A DNA stretch of 6,954 bases from a bacterium UBA3734. Lineage in GTDB: Bacteria > Bacteroidota > Bacteroidia > Bacteroidales > Bacteroidaceae. Every line of letters starts with the position of its first letter. The first letter of the stretch is position 1. The position numbers were made by a program, and so were the translations under genes. The notes below the pieces were generated by a model that was given only the letters and a program-made list of their open reading frames with translations, had not been told where the DNA came from and did no database searches. This document shows, piece by piece, positions 1 to 6,048 of this stretch. Location of the stretch: positions 377-7,330 of the forward strand of contig DFHC01000075.1 of the NCBI GenBank assembly GCA_002372575.1. The letters run 5' to 3'.

Positions 1-2343
1 TTCCAGATGACCAACGGCCACACCACCTCCTCGTCGTCCATCACCTATACCTACACGCTCTATGCCGCCAAAAACGGCACGTTCAACGTGCCGGCAGCCC
101 AGGCCGTGGTCGATGGGAATACCATTCACTCGAAACCCGCGAAAATTACCGTCTCGGGCACGGCTCGCCCGAACAACGGCACACCGAACATGCACCAAGA
201 CCACGAGCCGCAGATGCGCGCCGCTGGCACGAAAATATCGGGCAACGACCTCTTCATCAAGGTGAGCGCGAGCAAACGCCGCGTCCACGAGCAGGAGCCC
301 GTTTTGCTGACCTACAAGGTCTATACACTCGTCGATTTGACGCAGCTCAACGGAAAAATGCCCGACCTCACGGGCTTCCACACGCAGGAAATTCCGCTGC
401 CGCAGCAAAAGAGCTTCCACGTGGAGCAGGTGAACGGGCGACCCTATCGCTGTGTGACGTGGAGCCAATACGTGATGTATCCGCAGATGACGGGAAAACT
501 TGAAATCCCAAGCATCACGTTCAAAGGCATCGTGGTGCAGCAGAACCGCGCCGTGGACCCCTTCGAGGCCTTTTTCAACGGCGGATCGGGCTACGTCGAG
601 GTGAAACACGACATTGTAGCGCCCGGAATCACCATCCAAGTGGATCCGCTGCCCGATAAACCTGCGAATTTCTCGGGCGGAGTGGGCCAGTTGAACGTCT
701 CCGCGCAAATCGACCGACAGGAACTGAAAGCGGGCGAGCCGATTTCGCTGCGCGTGGTGGTGGGCGGAACGGGCAATCTGAAGCTCATCAAACAGCCGGT
801 GGTAGAATTTCCGAAAGATTTCGACACCTACGACGCCAAGGTGACCGACAAAACGAAGCTCACGACCAACGGCGTGGAGGGAAGTATGGTCTATGACTTC
901 CTCGCCGTGCCGCGCAACCCGGGAAAATACACCGTTCCACCTGTGGAACTGACCTATTTCGACACCTCGGCCAACACCTATCGCACGGCGAAGACGCAGT
1001 CGTTCGACATCACCGTAGAGAAAGGGTCGGGAAAGAGCACCGTCGTGGCCGACTACGTGAAGGAGAAAGACATCCGTACCATCAAGACGGGGCCGTCGCA
1101 GAGCCGTTCCGTGCAGCACGACTTCTTCGGCAGTCGGGCCTACTGGCTGAGCCTGCTGCTGCCGCTCATCGCCTTCGTCATCTTGCTCATCGTGTTCCGC
1201 AAGCGCGCCCTCGACAATGCCGACCTCGGGAAAATGCGCGGAAAGCGTGCCAATAAAGTCGCCACGCGCCGTCTGCGCAAGTCGGCTCAGCTGATGAAGG
1301 CGGGCGAGCAAGGAAAATTCTACGACGAAGTGCTACGCGCCCTCTGGGGTTACGTGGGCGACAAGCTGAATATGCCCGTGGAGCAGCTCTCGCGCGAGAA
1401 TATCGAGGAGAACCTGCGTGCCCGCGAGGTCGATGACGACACGGTGAGCCTCTTCCTCTCGGCCCTTGACGAATGCGAATTTGAGCGTTACGCCCCGGGC
1501 GATTCCGCTGGCAATATGAATAAGACCTTCGATGCCGCCATGAAGGCCATCGAACAAATCGAATCGACAATGAAAAAAGGCAAAAGGCGCAGTGCGCCCA
1601 AAATCGTTTTACTTTTCTGTATTTTCACCTTTTTACCCCTGACAACGTGGGCCGCCGTGACCAAGGAAAGTGCCGACGAAGCCTATAAGCGTGGCCAATA
1701 CCAGCAGGCCGTCAGAGAATACGAGGAGCTCATCAAGGAGCAGCCCTCTGCCGAACTCTATTACAACCTCGGCAACGCTCATTTCCGCACCGACAACATC
1801 ACGCAGGCCATCCTCGCCTACGAGCGTGCACTGCAAATCAAGCCCGGCGACAACGACATTCGCTTCAACCTTGAGTTTGCCCGCAGCAAGACCATCGACA
1901 AAATCACGCCCGAAAGCGAGATGTTTTTCTTCACGTGGTATCGCTCGCTCGTCAATCTGATGAGCACCGACGCATGGGCTCGGCTGGCCGTCGCGTCCAT
2001 CGCGCTCGCGCTCCTGCTGCTGTTGCTCTACCTCTTCGCCTCGCGCCTCGCGCTGCGGCAGACGGGTTTCTACGGCGCCATCCTGTTCCTTGCCCTTTTC
2101 CTCGTGAGCAACCTCTTCGCCTACCAGCAGAAGCAGCACGATGAGCAGCGTGCCGGAGCCGTGGTCATCGCGCCTACGGTGAGTGTGAAAAAAACACCCG
2201 ACACGGCCGCCGCCGACGATTTCGTGCTCCACGAGGGCACCCGTGTCACCATCACCGACCGCAGTATTGCCCGTTGGCTGGCCATCCGCCTCGACGACGG
2301 GCGCGAGGGGTGGATTCCCACGGGCAGCATTGAGGAAATATAA
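1..2343 (+). CDS. BatD-BatE fusion protein (aerotolerance), 5' end outside window
   Basis: The open frame enters from the left edge (Phe-Gln precede the first in-window Met at base 7), so the true start and the N-terminal export signal are missing. Residues below count from that Met. Residues 1-345 are beta-rich and resemble the extracytoplasmic part of BatD. A membrane helix follows at about 379-398, then a charged helical domain at 399-520 typical of the BatD C-terminus. Without a stop, residues 522-549 read as a complete signal peptide (basic start, hydrophobic core, TTWA), followed by two TPR motifs (about 555-620), two membrane helices (about 657-681 and 686-706) and an SH3-like tail (about 719-778, ending near GWIPTGS). 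That second half is a whole BatE. Bat proteins are envelope proteins linked to oxygen tolerance in Bacteroides fragilis; their biochemical role is unsettled. Predicted topology puts the BatD beta domains, the TPRs and the SH3 tail in the periplasm. Identification is from sequence pattern; the fusion is seen directly. Confidence 0.88.
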   Translation, partial: FQMTNGHTTSSSSITYTYTLYAAKNGTFNVPAAQAVVDGNTIHSKPAKITVSGTARPNNGTPNMHQDHEPQMRAAGTKISGNDLFIKVSASKRRVHEQEPVLLTYKVYTLVDLTQLNGKMPDLTGFHTQEIPLPQQKSFHVEQVNGRPYRCVTWSQYVMYPQMTGKLEIPSITFKGIVVQQNRAVDPFEAFFNGGSGYVEVKHDIVAPGITIQVDPLPDKPANFSGGVGQLNVSAQIDRQELKAGEPISLRVVVGGTGNLKLIKQPVVEFPKDFDTYDAKVTDKTKLTTNGVEGSMVYDFLAVPRNPGKYTVPPVELTYFDTSANTYRTAKTQSFDITVEKGSGKSTVVADYVKEKDIRTIKTGPSQSRSVQHDFFGSRAYWLSLLLPLIAFVILLIVFRKRALDNADLGKMRGKRANKVATRRLRKSAQLMKAGEQGKFYDEVLRALWGYVGDKLNMPVEQLSRENIEENLRAREVDDDTVSLFLSALDECEFERYAPGDSAGNMNKTFDAAMKAIEQIESTMKKGKRRSAPKIVLLFCIFTFLPLTTWAAVTKESADEAYKRGQYQQAVREYEELIKEQPSAELYYNLGNAHFRTDNITQAILAYERALQIKPGDNDIRFNLEFARSKTIDKITPESEMFFFTWYRSLVNLMSTDAWARLAVASIALALLLLLLYLFASRLALRQTGFYGAILFLALFLVSNLFAYQQKQHDEQRAGAVVIAPTVSVKKTPDTAAADDFVLHEGTRVTITDRSIARWLAIRLDDGREGWIPTGSIEEI

Positions 2344-2361
2344 GGAAAATTCACATTTTGT

Positions 2362-2392
2362 TTTGCCAATTCAGAATTAGTTCGTACTTTTG
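2362..2392 (+). promoter_or_regulatory. Bacteroidetes-type promoter for the DUF3078 gene
   Basis: TTTG at 2362-2365 and TACTTTTG at 2385-2392 match the -33 (TTTG) and -7 (TAnnTTTG) elements used by the primary sigma factor of Bacteroidetes. The 19-base spacer is the usual length. The -7 box ends 27 bases before the ATG at 2420, so transcription should start near 2399 and leave a leader of about 20 bases. The spacer contains the palindrome AATTCAGAATT (2368-2378). The match is direct; promoter activity is inferred. Confidence 0.8.
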
Positions 2393-2399
2393 CAGAAAA

Positions 2400-2415
2400 T
2401 ATTTTTGTAAAAATA
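2400..2415 (+). repeat. AT-only inverted repeat just before the DUF3078 start codon
   Basis: TATTTTT (2400-2406) and AAAAATA (2409-2415) are perfect inverted arms around GT, ending four bases before the ATG. As RNA this could form a six-pair A-U stem with a four-base loop close to the predicted mRNA 5' end. An all-A-U stem is weak, so it may simply be the AT-rich leader that Bacteroidetes use in place of a Shine-Dalgarno sequence. Confidence 0.4.
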
Positions 2416-2419
2416 CGTT

Positions 2420-3610
2420 ATGAAAAAGTTTTTTTCACTGATTTTGATGTTGCTCGGTGCCACGGCAGGCACATGGGCACAAGGTACGGCTACGTCCGTG
2501 GCTACGGGCGTTTCGCCGCTTTTCCTGCCGTTTACGTTCTATGAAAATGTGGCCCACGAGGCACTGTCGCTCGATGGCGAGTCGTCTGCTGTGAATGCGA
2601 CGCTCCTGAACTTCTATCTGAAGCGTCCCGACCTTGTGGTGGCCTCGGAAAGTGAACTCCGCGAACAGTACGACACCCCAGACACTGTTCTCCCTGAGCC
2701 GACGGAGGTGGCGGCAGTGGCTTCCACGCCCGAAATCATTGCTCCCGAGGAGCCGGAAACGCCGCAAGTCGATGTGGAAGTGACGAAACCCAATTTCTGG
2801 ACGTTCAAGGGCGACGGATTCCTGCAATTCCTGCAAAACTACGTGTCGGGCAACTGGTACAAGGGTGGCGAGAGCAACTACTCGATGCTCTCTGCACTGA
2901 CCTTGGAGGCCAACTACGACAACAAGTCGCGGTGGAAGTGGGACAACAAACTCGAGCTGAAACTCGGTTTCCAGACTTCACCCTCCGACACGGTTAATAA
3001 GTTCAAGACCAACGAAGACCTGATCCGACTGACCAGCAAGGTGGGCTTACAGGCAACGAAACACTGGTACTACACGCTCTCGTTCCTCGCTTACACGCAG
3101 TTCACGCGTGGATTGAAGGCCAACGACGACCGCACTTATTCCGACTTCATGTCGCCGCTGAACCTGAGTCTGGCGCTCGGTATGGAATACAAAATGGAGT
3201 GGCTCAACAAGCGACTCACGGGAACGGTCAATATTTCGCCCTTGGCTGTGAACTATCGCTACGTGGACCGCACCATTTTCCGCAACGGCGACAGCCATCA
3301 GTGGTTCCCCTCGCGCCACGGCATAGAGGAGGGCAAGCATTCGCTGATTGACTTCGGTTCGTCGTTCACGGTCGATGCCACATGGAAATTCTCCGACCTG
3401 ATTTCGTGGAAAACGCGTATGTACGGTTTCACGAGTTATAAACGCGTTGAGTTTGAATGGGAAAATATGTTCTCGTTCCAATTCAACAAATACATCTCTT
3501 CGAAACTTTTCCTCCATCCGCGTTTCGACGACAACCGCGCCCGCGACGACAAGCACGGCTACTGGATGTTCAAGGAATTCTTCTCCATCGGATTCAACTA
3601 CACCTTTTAA
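2420..3610 (+). CDS. DUF3078-family secreted protein, predicted outer-membrane beta-barrel
   Basis: This 396-residue protein begins with a clear signal peptide: MKK, a hydrophobic core at about 4-17, and a likely signal peptidase I site after TWA (residue 20). Residues 21-85 have no domain I can name. Residues 86-124 are a Pro/Glu/Val-rich linker. From about 125 to the end come repeated amphipathic strands, many Tyr/Trp/Phe, and short polar turns, ending in Phe as outer-membrane barrels do. The segment around FWTFKGDG (126-133) and NWYKGGES (145-152) is what I associate with DUF3078, a Bacteroidetes family of unknown function. No transport plug or enzyme motif is visible. The ATG at 2420 is chosen because it opens the signal peptide and lies just downstream of a good promoter. 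The gene starts a transcription unit that probably continues into comEC. The barrel and location calls are fairly sure; the function is unknown. Confidence 0.82.
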   Translation: MKKFFSLILMLLGATAGTWAQGTATSVATGVSPLFLPFTFYENVAHEALSLDGESSAVNATLLNFYLKRPDLVVASESELREQYDTPDTVLPEPTEVAAVASTPEIIAPEEPETPQVDVEVTKPNFWTFKGDGFLQFLQNYVSGNWYKGGESNYSMLSALTLEANYDNKSRWKWDNKLELKLGFQTSPSDTVNKFKTNEDLIRLTSKVGLQATKHWYYTLSFLAYTQFTRGLKANDDRTYSDFMSPLNLSLALGMEYKMEWLNKRLTGTVNISPLAVNYRYVDRTIFRNGDSHQWFPSRHGIEEGKHSLIDFGSSFTVDATWKFSDLISWKTRMYGFTSYKRVEFEWENMFSFQFNKYISSKLFLHPRFDDNRARDDKHGYWMFKEFFSIGFNYTF

Positions 3611-3619
3611 ACTGCGGAG

Positions 3620-5266
3620 TTGAGACCAACTGACAACATACTCCAGCATTACCCTTTGCTCAGGATTGCCGCGATGCTGATCCTGGGCATTTTTGTCGGT
3701 GATGGCGTGGGGCGCTCGGTGCCGCTGTGGACGGGGCTGGTCGTGGCCATAGCGCTACTCGCGCTGTATTTGCTTCTGGCCAAAACTTTAAGGATAAACG
3801 GCCGAATCGTCTCTTTGGTAGAGAGCGGATTGCTGTGTCTGGCGTGTCTTGCGCTTGGATTCTATCTGATTTCTGTCGAAGAAAAACGGCTCGATATGCG
3901 CTTTCCGAAAGAGAAAACCGACTTCGAGGCCATCATCGTGAGCGAACCTGTGGTGAGGGGAAAGGTGGTTCAGTGCGAACTGCTTGCGACGCGCGAAGGG
4001 AAGAAACCGTATCGCCTGCGCACGTCGATTCTCCGAGACACAATCTACAACCGCTACCAGCGCCTGCAAGTGGGCGACGGAATCCGTGTGCGGGCGGCAG
4101 TTGAGCGCACTGCAGACATCCAGCCATTGCCCACGCAAGACTCCAATTTCGACTTCCGACGTTGGCTGCAGGTACACGGTGTGGTCGGACAGGCTTTCGT
4201 TTTCCATTCCGACTGGCAGAAAGCGGCTGTCAGCCTGCGGTCGCTGTCGATGGTGGAACGGGCGAAAATCCGACTCTTGCAGTTCCGCAGGAAAGCCATC
4301 GATGCCCTCGGAGAATCGGGTCTTGACGGAAGGGAACAGGCCATCGTGGCAGCCATGGCTCTGGGCGACAAGTCGGCACTGACGAAGGAATTACGCGAAA
4401 CGTATTCCGTCAGTGGAGCCTCGCATGTGTTGGCACTCTCGGGAATGCACCTTGGCATCATCTATTTCCTGCTGTCGTTTCTTTTCGTGCGGATGCGCTG
4501 GCGGGTGGCCGGACAGCTGTTCACGCTGCCCGTCATCTGGCTTTTCGTATTGATGGTGGGCTTGTCGCCGTCGGTGGTTCGCGCAGCTACGATGCTCACG
4601 GTTTACGGCTTCGTGTCGTTGCTCGGACGACGCTCTTTTTCGCTGAACACACTCGCTTTGGCTGCGATTATCATGCTGATAATCAGTCCGTTGTCCTTAT
4701 GGGATGTCGGTTTCCAGCTTTCGTTCATGGCGGTGCTCGGCATCATCGTGTTTTCTCCTGTTTTCAATCGAATTTTGTGGTTTCTGACGAATAAAGTCAC
4801 GTTTGGGGCAGCGCAAGAGAATCGATGGCTGGAAACACTCTTAAAGTGGGTGCTGGGCTTGGCCGCAGTGAGTCTTTCCACTCAGCTAACCACGGCTCCG
4901 CTCGTGGTGCATTATTTCGGACGATTCCCCACGTATTTCCTCGTTACCAATTTCCTCGCCATCCCGCTCGTCACCGTAATTCTCTACACGGCGGCGACCT
5001 TCTTCCTTGTCGCGGCGGTGGAGGCGCTGTCGGGTTTTGTCTTGCAGACGGTCAGGGAATTGCTGGCGCAGCTGCTTGGCTTCCTGTCGCGCAGTTTGAA
5101 CAGCGGCCTTGAAACCATTGCTGCGTGGCCAGGGTCGAGCATCGACGGCATTCGTCTCAGCAGCCTGCAGGCCTTGCTGCTCTATGTGCTGATGGCCGTC
5201 GTTTGGGGCGTCATCGAAATTCTACGGAGGAATTATCGCGACAACCGTTTGATGAAAATGAGGTAG
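3620..5266 (+). CDS. ComEC/Rec2-family competence membrane protein, without beta-lactamase domain
   Basis: ComEC proteins form the inner-membrane channel that carries single-stranded DNA into the cytoplasm during natural transformation. This copy has three N-terminal hydrophobic segments (about residues 14-32, 36-54, 66-86), a soluble beta-rich region resembling DUF4131/OB (about 95-200), and a multi-helix Competence domain (about 230-515). The diagnostic motif HVLALSGMHLG lies at 269-279, and PSVVRA at 317-322. It ends at 548 residues in a basic tail (RRNYRDNR). Long ComEC proteins, such as the Bacillus one, continue into a metallo-beta-lactamase-like nuclease domain, which is absent here. 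The start is TTG at 3620, nine bases after the upstream stop and in the same frame. It keeps the N-terminal LQHYPLLRI segment; the next ATG (3674, residue 19) would cut into the first membrane helix. No promoter is visible upstream, so co-transcription with the DUF3078 gene is likely. Family is sure; DNA uptake in this organism is inferred. Confidence 0.9.
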   Translation: MRPTDNILQHYPLLRIAAMLILGIFVGDGVGRSVPLWTGLVVAIALLALYLLLAKTLRINGRIVSLVESGLLCLACLALGFYLISVEEKRLDMRFPKEKTDFEAIIVSEPVVRGKVVQCELLATREGKKPYRLRTSILRDTIYNRYQRLQVGDGIRVRAAVERTADIQPLPTQDSNFDFRRWLQVHGVVGQAFVFHSDWQKAAVSLRSLSMVERAKIRLLQFRRKAIDALGESGLDGREQAIVAAMALGDKSALTKELRETYSVSGASHVLALSGMHLGIIYFLLSFLFVRMRWRVAGQLFTLPVIWLFVLMVGLSPSVVRAATMLTVYGFVSLLGRRSFSLNTLALAAIIMLIISPLSLWDVGFQLSFMAVLGIIVFSPVFNRILWFLTNKVTFGAAQENRWLETLLKWVLGLAAVSLSTQLTTAPLVVHYFGRFPTYFLVTNFLAIPLVTVILYTAATFFLVAAVEALSGFVLQTVRELLAQLLGFLSRSLNSGLETIAAWPGSSIDGIRLSSLQALLLYVLMAVVWGVIEILRRNYRDNRLMKMR

Positions 5267-5279
5267 TTGGGATAGAACG

Positions 5280-5300
5280 AAAACTCTTAACTCTCAACTG
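5280..5300. repeat. Short heptad repeat overlapping the end of the ABC ATPase gene
   Basis: Plus-strand bases read as three 7-bp units: AAAACTC, TTAACTC, TCAACTG. The last two match the array at 6007-6048 in sequence and orientation. The TTA of the middle unit is the TAA stop of the minus-strand ABC gene, so the repeat supplies that gene's last codons and stop. Confidence 0.55.
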
Positions 5301-6003
5301 AAAAATACTCCTCCAGCTCCCTCTCGGCACTACCGTCGGTGTTGGGCAGGTCTTTCACGATGTGGCCATTCTCCATCAGCGCGATGCGCGTGGAGATGTC
5401 GATGGTGTGCTGCAGGTTGTGGCTCGAAATGAGGATGGTGGCGTGCGTGTTGCGGTGGTGGTCGGTCAGCAGGCGCTTCAGCACGATTTGCGACGAGGGG
5501 TCGAGGAAGTTGAACGGTTCGTCGAGAATCACCAACTGTGGTTTCGCCAGCAGGGCTGCAATGATGCCTACTTTCTGCTTGTTGCCAGCGCTCAGGTCGC
5601 GAATCAGCTTCTTTTGGCCAAGAATTTCGTCTTGCATCAGCGACGTGAAGTCGGCCAGTCGGGCGTCGATGTCCTCCTGCGACATATTGTTGGCTTTTCC
5701 CACGAATTGGAAGAACTCTTCGGGCGTGAGGAAGTCGATGAGGAAGGCCTCGTCAATATAGGCTCCCGTGAACAGTTTCCACTCCTCGCTCTTGGCGGGG
5801 TTGATGGCGTTTCCCTCGTTGTTTAGCGTCACTTCGCCCGTGTCGGCCTCCAGAAGGTCAAGCATGAGGCGGAAAAGCGTGGTCTTTCCCGCCCCGTTGT
5901 TACCCACGAGTCCCAGCATTTCGCCCTCGCGCACGCTGAACGCCTCGATATCCACGGCAATTTTCTCGCCGAATTGCTTTTTCAGGTTGCTGATTGTTAT
6001 CAT
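5287..6003 (-). CDS. ABC transporter ATP-binding protein (ABC-2 exporter type)
   Basis: A single nucleotide-binding domain of 238 residues, expected to power a separate membrane permease from the cytoplasmic face. Walker A is GNNGAGKT (34-41), the signature motif is LSAGN (137-141, in place of LSGGQ), Walker B is LVILDEP (157-163), the D-loop is FLDPS (166-170) and the switch His is H195. All catalytic elements are present. The usual Q-loop glutamine is not obvious: the region reads GAYIDEAFL (80-88), as in several ABC-2 type ATPases. The ATG at 6003 precedes a normal beta-strand start (ITISNLKKQFG). The gene lies 45 bases downstream of secA on the same strand with no recognisable promoter between them, so it is probably read from secA. 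It converges on comEC with 20 bases between their stops. No permease gene is next to it in the window, so the substrate cannot be named. Confidence 0.9.
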   Translation of the reverse strand: MITISNLKKQFGEKIAVDIEAFSVREGEMLGLVGNNGAGKTTLFRLMLDLLEADTGEVTLNNEGNAINPAKSEEWKLFTGAYIDEAFLIDFLTPEEFFQFVGKANNMSQEDIDARLADFTSLMQDEILGQKKLIRDLSAGNKQKVGIIAALLAKPQLVILDEPFNFLDPSSQIVLKRLLTDHHRNTHATILISSHNLQHTIDISTRIALMENGHIVKDLPNTDGSAERELEEYFSVES

Positions 6004-6006
6004 CGC

Positions 6007-6048
6007 TCAACTGTCAATTATCAACTCTCAACTTTCAACTCTCTACTC
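6007..6048. repeat. Six-unit 7-bp tandem repeat between secA and the ABC ATPase gene
   Basis: Plus-strand units are TCAACTG, TCAATTA, TCAACTC, TCAACTT, TCAACTC and TCTACTC, in strict 7-base register with consensus TCAACTC. They start three bases upstream of the ABC ATG at 6003 and end exactly at the secA stop (6049-6051). On the coding (minus) strand the leader is a run of GAGTTGA-like units. The array fills almost the whole intergenic space. The period is seen directly; no function is known to me. Confidence 0.8.

Noticed and set aside
1633..2232. Long minus-strand open frame opposite the BatE part (199 codons)
   Set aside because: Its product is low-complexity and charged with no recognisable domain, and it lies wholly opposite a well-supported gene. 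High-GC codon use on the plus strand produces such antisense frames.
2346..2359. AAAAT/ATTTT hairpin just after the BatD-BatE stop as a terminator
   Set aside because: Five A-T pairs with a four-base loop are too weak to call, and the following bases merge into the promoter of the next gene.
3047..3649. Minus-strand open frame of 200 codons opposite the DUF3078 barrel and the comEC start
   Set aside because: No domain is visible, and the plus-strand frame has a promoter, a signal peptide and barrel features. It is treated as a shadow.
5265..5299. Possible terminator between the convergent comEC and ABC genes: AGTTGGGA (5265-5272) can pair with TCTCAACT (5292-5299)
   Set aside because: The eight-pair stem includes a G-T wobble, the loop is 19 bases, and no T-run follows on either strand. 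The right arm is explained by the heptad repeat.
6007..6048. The heptad array as a CRISPR array
   Set aside because: The units are 7 bases long with no spacers, so this is a simple tandem repeat.
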